NCBI RefSeq assembly: GCF_905147365.1
Contig: NC_056428.1
Span: forward strand, 41,025,001 to 41,089,000
Direction of reading: 5' to 3'
Length of the DNA stretch: 64,000 nt
Origin: Aricia agestis
Lineage: Eukaryota; Arthropoda; Insecta; Lepidoptera; Lycaenidae
The notes beneath the pieces are model-generated. The model saw only the letters and a program-made list of their open reading frames with translations. It was not told where the DNA came from and ran no database searches. The position numbers and the translations under genes were made by a program. Every line of letters begins with the position of its first letter. Position 1 is the stretch's first letter. Positions 55,070 through 64,000 of this stretch are shown here, one piece after another.

Positions 55070-55616
55070 AGAGCCTGTTTCACCACTTTCTGATAAGTGC
55101 TAAATAGGCTATCCACCACTTAACTTGACAGATAGAGTATGGAGAATCTTTCAAAAAAGTTGTGAATAGCCTATTTGTTGTGGATATACGATTTGTTTAT
55201 AAACCCCCGTTTCAATTAGCGTTAAAAACGATCAAAATGCTCAAAATGCCTCCTATTTTGAGTGTTTTGACCGTTTTTAACGCTAAATGGAACGCGCGGA
55301 AAATGTCATCCTTTGAATCTCTCCGAGAAAATCTTACAAAAAAATAAGAATTCTGACCGTAATTTCTCAATACATTTTGGACAATGTGTTATAGGCGAGA
55401 AAAAATGTAAATAATTTTAAAGCACAAATAGCAAGCAAGCACCAATAACCAGGCTGAGGAAAGTAAGCAGCCGGGTAAGTTCCCGAACCGTTGCCAGGCC
55501 TAATGGCCTAATGTAGACGTCCTAAAAGTGTTAACTTTGATAACCTGTTTACAAATAAATATTTTAATTTTGATTTTATCCGGCACTTTATCACGAAGTA
55601 GTGAAACAGGCCCTAT
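55070..55616. mobile_element. MITE with GGCCTGTTTCACCACTT ends and a nested hairpin
   Basis: Left AGCCTGTTTCACCACTTTCT; right, inverted, GGCCTGTTTCACTACTTCGT. Inside is a hairpin at 55208-55294 with arms CGTTTCAATTAGCGTTAAAA ACG and its inverse. Confidence 0.8.
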
Positions 55617-55744
55617 GTGTGTTATCACTTATCATACAACGTAGTGCCTTACTCCAGGTCTTTAATGATCGTTAGGTAAGTACATTTGCACTACCTCCAC
55701 TAGTCATAGTTCACGCTAACCATAACGTATGGTCTAAAATTTTA

Positions 55745-55860
55745 GGCCGGCAACGCACCTGTAGCTCTTCTGATGTTGCGAGTGTCCATGGGCGACGGTA
55801 GTTGCTTTCCATCAGGTGACCCGTTTGCTCGTTTGCCCTCTTATTTCATAAAAAATAGGT
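55745..55860 (+). repeat. SINE-like 3' body
   Basis: GGCCGGCAACGCACCTGTAG, GAGTGTCCATGGGCGACGG, GGTGACCCGTTTGCTCGTTT, tail TTTCATAAAAAATAGG. 5' truncated. Confidence 0.8.
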
Positions 55861-55872
55861 ATGCACTATATA

Positions 55873-55912
55873 CTAGTGAATATTGTGTATATTAATACAC
55901 AATATTCACTAG
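55873..55912. repeat. perfect 18-bp hairpin, 4-base loop
   Basis: Arms CTAGTGAATATTGTGTAT (55873-55890) and inverse (55895-55912). Confidence 0.95.
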
Positions 55913-55955
55913 ATTTTTTTAATCAGAGGAAATTGATTCATTGGCAGGCGGACCT

Positions 55956-56269
55956 GTAGCCCTAGCACGGCCACCAGTAAAAATGCGAAAGTATAGACAA
56001 ACTGTGGACATAAACTAAAGGTGCCGTTCCGATCTTTACCGCGGCCAATCGCGACCGACAAAAATTCAATTAAAATGCCACTTTATGACAGACTACAGTC
56101 ATATGTCATAGAGTAGGATATTATTTGAATTTTTAGTACTATAGTCTGTCATAAAATGGCATTTTAATTGAATTTTTGGGAACGAAAAAAGATCCGAACG
56201 CTACGCTAGTTTATCTCCACAGTTTGTTCATACTTTCGCATTTCTACTGGTGGTCGTGCTAGGGCTACT
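55956..56269. mobile_element. inverted-repeat element, GTAGCCCTAGCACGG family, copy 1
   Basis: Ends GTAGCCCTAGCACGGCCACC and, inverted, GTAGCCCTAGCACGACCACC. Arms share AAATGCGAAAGTAT, ACAAACTGTGGA; inner arms TTCAATTAAAATGCCA. Second copy at 61607-61941. Confidence 0.88.
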
Positions 56270-56825
56270 GGTCAAGCCTAGCCGACATATCAAACATTAA
56301 TTTGACGTAACCCGACCAAATAACGTACTGCTGCTGCTATTCCTCTAATAATACTTGCGAGTTGTGTTTGTTAGTTCCCCTCAATTTTACCCCAATTTAC
56401 CCTAGTGTTAAGTTAATCGCACATTTTGTCAGCACCTGCTAATAAAATATGTGCGATCACCTCTAGAGAAAACAGAGTTCGTCAACACACCACGTCCAAA
56501 AACACTCGTGTAATTAAAATGTAACGCGCAGATAATATTTGCATAACAATTTAATTACTAAACTGTCGGACCGTAACGGCGAAAATCGAACGTCGAATTT
56601 TGATGAATATTGAAAGCAGGCAATATAAAATGTTACTGATTAAAACGTTACATATATGCACAATTTCAGAATTGTACTAATGGAAATCTTTACTTAATGC
56701 GTACAGAGCTATAATAAAGCCGTTTTCGGGCGTGATGAGTCTTGTAATACTTATGGTAATAAATCTGTGTGACAAGATCAAAAATTAAAATTTTATTGGT
56801 TTATCTATTTGACAGCTACTTCTTT

Positions 56826-57077
56826 CCGTAAAGCTCTGGTTTCCTCCAAGAGCGGTGCCGTCGTGTGGTGGCCGTGATGCAGCGGTGAATGACGTCACTA
56901 GAAAGTTGTCTATGTGGGCTTTAGGGCGCTGTTTCCTAGAGAACGGTGTCAATTACCGTTCTGCAGGAAACCGCACCATTTTGCTTACATGGACAACGTT
57001 CTAGTGACGTCATCCACCGATGTATTGCGGCTGCTGCACGACGGCGCCGCTTTTTGGAGGAAACCAAAGCTTAACGT
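56826..57077. mobile_element. hairpin element with TGACGTCA in both arms
   Basis: Arms about 115 bases: AAGCTCTGGTTTCCTCCAAG, GCCGTCGTG, GACGTCACTAGAAAGTTGTC on the left and the inverse on the right. Both arms carry the CRE octamer TGACGTCA. Confidence 0.88.
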
Positions 57078-57154
57078 TTCAGATGGCAAACGTTACAGAA
57101 AGAATCCGACTCATTGAGATTGTACATTTGTTTTTGTCGAAGGTTAACAATTAC

Positions 57155-57550
57155 TGTATCTTAAAAAGATAAAACTGACTTCAAAATTGTATGTAGGTAA
57201 TTGAGAATTAAAACTCCCTATCTCCAAACCTACTAAACCGATTTTGATAAAACTTGCACTATTCCCTAAGTTGAACAATACCTAGTACAGCAAAAAAAGA
57301 ATTACTGAAATCGGAATGGTAATTCCAGAGATATCCGAACACAAACATAAAAACATACTGTATACATATTACATACTTACATACATACAATATACACTTT
57401 TGAAATTTGGCACATTTGTTCATTCGCTGATACATATAATATAGTAACCGATACGAAAATTGAGCAGTTCTGGAAATATTACATACATATACGCGTCGAA
57501 CTGATAACCTCCTTTTTTTGAAGTCGGTTAAAAATAAAATGTTAAGTTTA
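57155..57550. repeat. interspersed repeat with GAAGTCGGTTAAAAA end
   Basis: AAACTGACTTCAAAATTGTA near the left and CCTCCTTTTTTTGAAGTCGG at the right; the middle has CCTACTAAACCGATTTTGAT. Confidence 0.55.
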
Positions 57551-57656
57551 TACATAATATAATATATAGGTAATATGAACCTTATAAAGGCGTAAGACGA
57601 CTATCGTCTATCACGTTTAAACCACTGAATAGATTTGCTTGAATAAAGACACTTAG

Positions 57657-57852
57657 GCTGTTTACACACGGCGCCGCAGCGGCAGCATTTTTCGCCGCCG
57701 CGGCGCGATCATGGGTCCGACTAGTCTCGTATGTTTGTTGAAAACTGTTTAACAGCGGCACCGCTCGCCGGCGCCGTGTGAAAAGGGGCCATAGAAATAC
57801 AAGGATGACTATGCAGCGGCGCCTGTGCTGCGGCGCGTGTGTAAACACGCTT
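57657..57852. mobile_element. GC-rich inverted-repeat element
   Basis: GTTTACACACGGCGCCGCAG and, inverted, GTTTACACACGCGCCGCAGC. Internal GCCGGCGCCGTGTGAAAAGG suggests a second end inside, as in the element at 21788. Confidence 0.82.
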
Positions 57853-58166
57853 AGAGTCCAGAGAAAAGACAGAAGGTCCCGAGAAGATACTAACTTCTGA
57901 GACCAAAAAGTTGCTGGCAACATCTAGTATATAGTATTCATACATTCGCGACTCTTCACACCACCTTGACTGGGTCAAGTAGTTTGTTCTTGCCATTATG
58001 AAGAAATATATTTTAAATCTAATACTTAATCGTAGTTGCCTGCATTTAATTCCTGAAATAAAATTATGAGACTTCAAATTGGAAGAAACATTTTGAGGTC
58101 ATTATATTTTACTGCAGGTAAAGTAAACATTCAGAAGGACTTTCAAGAGCTTTATATCGAAGTGAA

Positions 58167-58296
58167 GGTCAATTTAGACCGCAACGTGACGAGGCGAGGC
58201 GCGGCGCGGTGCGGCATAAAGTATGGATTTGACAGATTTCAATTGCGTGAGACGTCTTGCGAATCTGTCAAATTTCGTTGCAGTCTGAATCAACCC
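58167..58296. mobile_element. TA-inserting MITE, sixth copy
   Basis: GGTCAATTTAGACCGCAACG at the left and GTTGCAGTCTGAATCAACCC at the right. Shorter right arm than the copies at 36858 and 40178. Confidence 0.85.
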
Positions 58297-58302
58297 TTAT
58301 AC

Positions 58303-58663
58303 CAGAGTAGACAGAATGATAGAGTATGTCGACTTAGAACTGATGTTGAAATTTTTAAATTTGACGTATTATGACGAAAATCGTCGCTAGGGTTGTTAAC
58401 TTGTTACCTACGAATTTAAAACTATGACATATTCGATGGACGTGTTCCTCTTTGGTCGTATTATTGTTTGTGTTTTGGCACATGTGATTAAAATTGTCAG
58501 AATCCAATTTTGAAATCTTTATTTTAAATATTTAAAAATAAATTATATCAGCCAGCGCGAGGCACATTCCGTTTCTAATCCTAGTGAAACCCGACGAATT
58601 TGACAGATATTGAAACCTGTCCGTCTCTTTGCAGTCGAACTACTGGTCGTTATGTCTATTGTG
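58303..58663 (+). mobile_element. 7-bp-duplication family, copy 3
   Basis: Same ends and nearly the same sequence as 7355-7715. Flanked by CTTATAC at 58296-58302 and 58664-58670, an exact 7-bp duplication. It inserted right at the edge of the MITE ending at 58296. Confidence 0.88.
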
Positions 58664-58670
58664 CTTATAC

Positions 58671-59768
58671 GGTGGAAGTAAACTACAGTCAACAAAACGG
58701 CGCAGTGATTTTTATATAAATAATAAAATTGAGTTTCACTCAAAACTTGATTATTTATACTAACATAATATTTTTAAAATAATTTTGGTATTAGTGAAGC
58801 CTTCTTATATTTAAAAAAATATCAAAATCGTTCATTTATTTGAATCGCGTGATCAAGGAAAAAACTAAGAAGAATACAAATATTTTTTTGTTTATATTAT
58901 TTTTATTTAAAAATATTAGGTATAAGCATAGTAATTCTACATACTATTTCTTGTATCAAAAATTAATTTACTGCATAGTGGTTAAACGTACGACTATATT
59001 ATGTCACAAACACCAATTTCATCAACAAATACATTATCCCACCCAGTTAAACTGTAATAACAACAAGTATTATTACCAAGCGGAGTAAATATTAGTAACA
59101 ATAATCCCGATATTTGGCAAATTCCTTATCGGGATCAAACACGTGACTCGACGAAACCAGTCACGTTGGAACGACAGTCGTCAACTTAATAGTTGATTAA
59201 GGTGACGCCGCGCTAAAGTAAAAAACCGTGTTGGATATGTTTTAGATTGCTTGTTTTCTATGAGAGGCCGGGCCGGCCAAACAAGCAATGGAACAGCAAA
59301 AAATGGAATATGGCGGCCTCCCCAAGATGGCGGCCAGGCTATTTGAAATTCCCCCTTCTATCAATGGGGGGTATCAAATGAAAGAGTTTGTTGTCAGGAA
59401 TACGAAAAAATAGTCACGTGACTTAAATCCAACATTGCAAACATCCAAGATGGTGGATTGGCTTAGTGCGTGCTAAAAGCGTGTTTAATTTTTTAAATTT
59501 GAATTTTTTAAACTATTCCAATGGTTTTTCTATATTAGTAATGGCACTTTCTATGGTGGCCATGCTAATCGTGCTGATGTTGCGGATGTCCATAGTAAAC
59601 GTCACTTACCACTTACCATCAGGCAATTGACTTGTTAGTTTGACTTTTATTTCTGTTAAATAGCGAATGTAAAAACCGAAAAGTAGGGGTTGGTATTGAT
59701 AGCAAATTAGGTATTATACATAGATAATATTATATGTTACGCTCAAAGACCGAAAACGTTCACTGAGC
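58671..59768. other. upstream region, no exon found
   Basis: Contains the phrase GGAATATGGCGGCCTCCCCA AGATGGCGGCC near 59306, a worn repeat-like patch. I could not find the CAT start exon here. Confidence 0.45.
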
Positions 59769-59985
59769 TAAAAAAATAGCAGACAACGCGTCGTGGTCAC
59801 AGTGAAACTGCCACGACTCGAAAGTCGCGTTGTGGCTCTAATGAAAACTGCCACGACGGGTTATGGCAATTACAAAAAGAACATAACGCATTCTGAACAT
59901 TTATTCATACCATATCGCAAATGCAAAGCGAATTTCGCGTTGTGGCTAGTTTACTGTGACCACAACGTGATGTGAGCTATTTTTC
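59769..59985. mobile_element. inverted-repeat element (MITE-like)
   Basis: AAAAAATAGCAGACAACGCG with TCGTGGTCACAGTGAAACT pairs with an inverse ending ACTGTGACCACAACGTGATG TGAGCTATTTTT. Inner GTCGCGTTGTGGCT is repeated. Confidence 0.8.
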
Positions 59986-60004
59986 CATACCATATTATAT
60001 CTAT

Positions 60005-60505
60005 ACGAGTATACCTATATTCAACTCCGTTGCGTCAAAATTCGTTTGTCGCGCGGGGGCCGTGCCTTTTCCGGGATAAAAAGTATCCCGAGTCCTTTTC
60101 CGAGACTCAAAGCATTTCCAATTTCCATATGTACGAGGTACACCTTGAGAATTGCTGCTAGATGATAAAACTATAGATAGATAATAAAACTATAGTTGCT
60201 GATAAATTGTATATTGCTATTTGCTATGCTTTATGATGCTAAATGCTAATGCTAGTTACAGAGGTCCGCAAGGCGCAACGGTTTTGCGGCAACTGTGGTT
60301 AAAACTAAATTATATTTAAAATGAGCGCGTTGTGAAATTGACAAATTGATGATTATGTTACTTAGTGCAAAAATCTACACAAAAATGGACTTTGTACGGT
60401 TGCACCGTACACCATACCAAATTTCAGCAAATATTTTTAGTGTTTTGAGCGTACAGAAGGAGCAGACAGACAAACAGACAGACACACTTCCGCATTTTTA
60501 AGCTG
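60005..60505 (-). repeat. GTCT-type repeat pieces
   Basis: 60015-60125: inverse of CTCGGAAAAGGACTCGGGAT and the GCGCGACAAACGAATTTTGA block. 60440-60490: GAGCAGACAGACAAACAGAC AGACACACTTCCGC, another repeat end. Confidence 0.6.
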
Positions 60506-60516
60506 TCCTGCTTCTC

Positions 60517-60740
60517 TAGCTGTCCCGACAAATGTTGTTTTGCCATAAAATGATTTTCCCTGTTTTCCTGCTTTTCTCTTAAAGTTTCTTCTGAATGATT
60601 TTTTCTGTAGACCTCACGGAGCCCGAGACCTTTCCAACGAATGCAAAACCGTGGAAATCGATTCGTGCGTTCTGGAGTTATAGCGTTAGGAAGGAAAACC
60701 CGACTTATTTTTATATATTAGATTGGATTGCCATGCAAAA
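60517..60740 (+). repeat. CTAGCTGTCCCGACAAATG interspersed repeat
   Basis: Starts CTAGCTGTCCCGACAAATGT and contains CTCACGGAGCCCGAGACCTT and GGAGTTATAGCGTTAGGAAG. Related to 18604 and 21349. Confidence 0.65.
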
Positions 60741-60904
60741 TAAATTAAACCTAGGTAAAATGTACATCTATAATGTAAGTTGTTTTGTTTCCTAATACGA
60801 GTAGTATTAAAACACGAACCCTCGTGTTGTGCGGTTGAAAATTAGATTGTTGTGTGTCTGACAGAGCGTAATACTCTGTTTATTGTTATTTTAGTTTGAC
60901 AGCA

Positions 60905-61200
60905 GAGCCATGAGCCAGACAGATTCATGCTTCGGCACGAATGGGCCGGCTCGACCGGAGAAATACCACAGGCTCACAGAAAACTGGCGTGAAACAGCGC
61001 AAGCGCTGTATTTCGCCGAGTGAGTGAGTTTACCGGAGGCTCAATCCCCTACCCTACCCTATTTCCCTCCCTACCCTCCCCTATTCCCTTTTTTACCCTT
61101 CCCTATTATTTTTCTTTGGTGCTCTGATGGTTGCTTTCCATCAGGTGAGTCGTTTGCTCGTTTGGGCAAACGAGCAAACGACTCAATGCATAAAAAAGCA
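60905..61200 (+). repeat. SINE-like retroposon ending in a fold-back
   Basis: Head CATGCTTCGGCACGAATGGG, body AACTGGCGTGAAACAGCGCA and CGAGTGAGTGAGTTTACCGG. The C-rich tract is followed by TTGCTTTCCATCAGGTGAGT and then a 19-bp fold-back in place of the poly-A end. Confidence 0.8.
61146..61185. repeat. perfect 19-bp palindrome, 2-base loop
   Basis: Arms TGAGTCGTTTGCTCGTTTG (61146-61164) and inverse (61167-61185), loop GG. Confidence 0.95.
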
Positions 61201-61606
61201 GATAATGTCAAATGCCTGCAGTTGCGTAGCTGTAGCAAGATGTTTCCACTTTAAGACTGATAATGTCATTTTACTAAACTTTTTTTATTTTTCTGACAAA
61301 TATTCGTCGTGACTCGTGCGGCGTGCCAAACCATTAAATCTCTGTAATTTGTCTAACTGTCAATATCCATATTCAACATACACAGTTTTCGCGTTCCCTT
61401 GCGTACCGATATCTGTCATCGTGTCAAACAAACTCACCAGGGAGTCAACTTTGATTGAGTCTTCCTCTATTTCAGTTGAGCTTTAACGATGGGACGTGGG
61501 TTAAATTATGTTTTTAGTACAACAAAACTTACTACGAAATATTATGTGTAAACAAAATAACAGTGTTAATGTAAATAGCTCTCTAGCTACACGATGATGA
61601 TGAATA

Positions 61607-61941
61607 GTAGCTTCCTATAGTGTTAGCACGGCGAAAAGTAGAAATGCGAAAGTATAGACAAACTGTGGACATAAACTTAAGGTGTCGTTCCGATCTTTAC
61701 CGCGGCTAATCGCGACCGACAAAAATTCAATTAAAATACCACTTTATGACAGACTATAGTATATGTCATAAAGTAAGATGTTATTTGAATTTTTAGGACT
61801 ATATTCTGTCATAAAGTGGCATTTTAATTAAATTTTTCGGAACGAAAATAGTTTGGAACGACACCTTAAGTTTATCTCCACCATATCTCCACAGTTTGTC
61901 TATACTTTCGCATGTCCACTGGTTACCGTGCTAGGGCTACT
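61607..61941. mobile_element. GTAGCCCTAGCACGG family, copy 2
   Basis: Shares AAATGCGAAAGTATAGACAA, TTACCGCGGCTAATCGCGAC and TTCAATTAAAATACCACTTT with 55956-56269. Its left end is more worn than its right. Confidence 0.85.
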
Positions 61942-62339
61942 AGTATGAAAATATTTGGAATAAAATACGCCATCCGCCAGCGGTATTTCCGGACCTTCGA
62001 ACTTGAGGAGCTGTAGCAACCTACTCGTATTCCCAATCCCTTGCAATGCGTTGCAATGTGTTCCATGGGCAACAATAATAGCTTTCCATCAGACGATCAG
62101 TTTGGCCTTTTGTTTTCTATTCCAAAATTACGCTCACAAAATATACACTCTTCGATCATGCCAGCTTTCCATAAATATCGAACTTATTCGTCCTGAAACT
62201 TTAGCGGTTCACATATCGAAATGTGAAGCGGTAAGCTAACATTGAACTTGAATCATTATAATATTATATTCATTGCACAAAAGAATACAAAATTTACAAT
62301 ACCGACTTTGCGCCCGTGATTCGCAGTCCGGTCCAATTC

Positions 62340-62830
62340 TAATGGCCCCTCTTCAAGATGGGCCAGCGCTGGGCGATCGAATGGCGCATGCGATGGCTAT
62401 GCAATGGTCGCAACGCCTCTACTTACATGATGGCCGTGTTCAGTTGTGATCTCAACGTCGTTCTAGATGGAAGTGTAAGCATTAGCCATTGCGGCAATGC
62501 AAAACGTGCATTTTTAATAATTTATGACTTCACCAGGTGACCCGGTGAACTTCGTATGACCTTTCCTCCTAATATGAACCTTCTCTTGAATTCTACGCAT
62601 AATTATTTCGAGACTGAAATTAAAATAATGGTTTATGGTAGTGATGATGATGACAATGATGAATGTAATAATAGCATAATATGCTTTCCGTTCCGTCCGT
62701 CCATCTTGAACAACGTTTAGATTACAACTGAACACGGCCATCATGTAGAGGGGTTGCGACCATTGCATGCGGCATTCGATCCGCCAGCGCTGGCCACTCA
62801 TGTAGAGGAGCAATAACTTCACATTACGTC
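62340..62830. repeat. two copies of a repeat in opposite orientation
   Basis: CAAGATGGGCCAGCGCTGG to CTCAACGTCGTTCTAGATGG (62352-62470) matches the inverse of 62700-62815. Both hold ATGATGGCCGTGTTCAGTTG and GCAATGGTCGCAACG/C. The frames through them look retrotransposon-like (MMAVFSCDLNVV) but I cannot name the family. Confidence 0.75.
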
Positions 62831-62882
62831 AAGCAGTGCGGCAGCAGCGCTGCAGCCGCACTGCTTGCGACGTAATGTGAAG
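62817..62882. repeat. hairpin
   Basis: CTTCACATTACGTC and AAGCAGTGCGGC pair with GCCGCACTGCTT and GACGTAATGTGAAG; two unpaired bases. GC-rich loop GCAGCAGCGCTGCA. Confidence 0.92.
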
Positions 62883-64000
62883 GCAGCCCAAATAATAACT
62901 CTCTTGCAAAACCCAATAAATGAAAAAAAAACAAACTGGCTAGGAAAATTATAAAATGGAAAAAATATCTCTTCTATGTCGCCATGAGAAATTTAATTGA
63001 CGCTTGGAGCCCATACTATTAATAAATTCAATTAGCGATAGCCTGGAAGATATTTAAGCTTATTAAGTGACTGGGAATACTCTAAAACCCAAGCATATTT
63101 TTCAATAAGAAAATTTCTAGAGAAATGAAGCATCCCGAGCTTCCTCTCAGCGTCGTTTTTCTTCGAAGAATAAAAATCTTTACAAATGAATTAAAACTTA
63201 AATTAGTTGCTAACTGGACCACTAACTTGCTTATTACCCAGTTAAGCTAAAGACATTTTTCTTGGAACATTTTATAAGCTGTGGCGTAACTAGGTATAAA
63301 GATTTTGATGAGGAGTAAAAAAATGAAAATTAAAAAAATATATAAATAATAGAAAAAAAATTATTTTATCCGGAAATCGGACAATAATTATTATTATTAT
63401 TACGATTACTATACAATTATCAAAATAACGAAATATACTCTTAAAATAAAAATAACTAGGAATTATCAGAATTACATAAAAAAGATTTTGAAATAAGTTA
63501 TGTGCCACGATTCGCCGTTTAAACTTTAACAACGTCCACTTTTGTAAGATAGTAGGATCACAGTAGGATTATACTACCAGCCTAGCCAGCCAGCCAGCTA
63601 TCTATATTATAATCTTGACAAATATTCGCCACTCGTTGTCAAAGACCATCATAAACTATAATACTATAGTCTCTACTCTCTAGTGGCAAAGGTTGCTAAC
63701 ATCGACTATCGACCACGTTTATTATTATAGTTCGTAGTTATAGCACGTAGTTAATTTGAAAACGTATGTTAGTTGGTGTACAGTGTAGACTCATTTCATG
63801 TTAGCAAAGTAACAGAGTAAACGTATGTATATTTATACATAGAAAAAAAAACAAGAAAGGCTGTGGAAACTTTAGGGCACTGGACATCTAACTCTGGACT
63901 GAATATGTAATTGGTATTCTGGATTAGATAGGTAGACATTCGATTTTCGTCATGCTGCAAGAACTCATATCTAAAACTTTATTTGTAGCAAGGAAACTCG
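62883..64000. other. right end of the window, nothing recognised
   Basis: AT-rich with an impure TTA/ATT run at 63383-63400 and CAGCCAGCCAGC at 63585. No exon found. Confidence 0.5.

Noticed and set aside
57582..58077. Open frames of 113 and 118 residues
   Set aside because: They run through the GC-rich inverted-repeat element; alanine- and arginine-rich products without family motifs.
63121..63180. Possible CAT start exon on the minus strand (LRRK-like translation)
   Set aside because: No convincing ATG, donor or family match.
1..64000. Prokaryotic-type operon, defence system or phage
   Set aside because: Spliced CAT gene, insect repeats and absence of long contiguous frames rule it out.

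Overview
The window is nuclear DNA of an insect, almost certainly a moth or butterfly. The evidence is AT-rich introns, the retroposon with a conserved pol III-like body and CATAAAA tail that is abundant in Lepidoptera, repeats built on GTCT tracts, repeats ending in a CTAGCTG(T)TGCCCGCG motif, and very many short inverted-repeat (MITE-like) elements. No bacterial, plasmid or phage gene is present, and there is no CRISPR array.

Only one host gene is supported. It is a cationic amino acid transporter of the CAT (SLC7) family on the minus strand. Eight coding exons run from 54529 down to 5213, all with GT-AG introns and matching phases. Together they encode 406 consecutive residues covering roughly transmembrane segments 1 to 10. 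The start codon exon (upstream, above 54529) and the C-terminal exons (below 5213 or past the left edge) were not found. The gene spans at least 49 kb, and everything else in the window is intronic or flanking repeat.

Mobile DNA by region: 691-4841 is a 4.15 kb DDE transposon with 23-bp terminal repeats, ATAT target duplications and a transposase broken by one stop codon and one frameshift. 10470-11878 is a non-LTR retrotransposon copy with ORF1 but no ORF2. 32545-33073 is a Penelope-like remnant with a GIY-YIG end inside nested inverted repeats. 37370-38822 is a Harbinger-like non-autonomous element that contains the 5' end of a U2 snRNA. 41122-43400 is a decayed Ty3/gypsy gag-pol fragment. 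Between them lie a three-copy family with 7-bp target duplications (7355, 19222, 58303), a TTAA family (18217, 24553), a six-copy TA-inserting family in chains (36858, 40178, 58167), and about twenty further hairpin elements.

No novel multi-gene system was found. The most unusual material is transposon biology: nested insertions that can be dated relative to each other, near-perfect fold-backs at retroposon copies, and the U2 fragment inside a DNA transposon. Family names were assigned by eye; terminal repeats, target duplications, splice sites and reading frames were read directly from the sequence.
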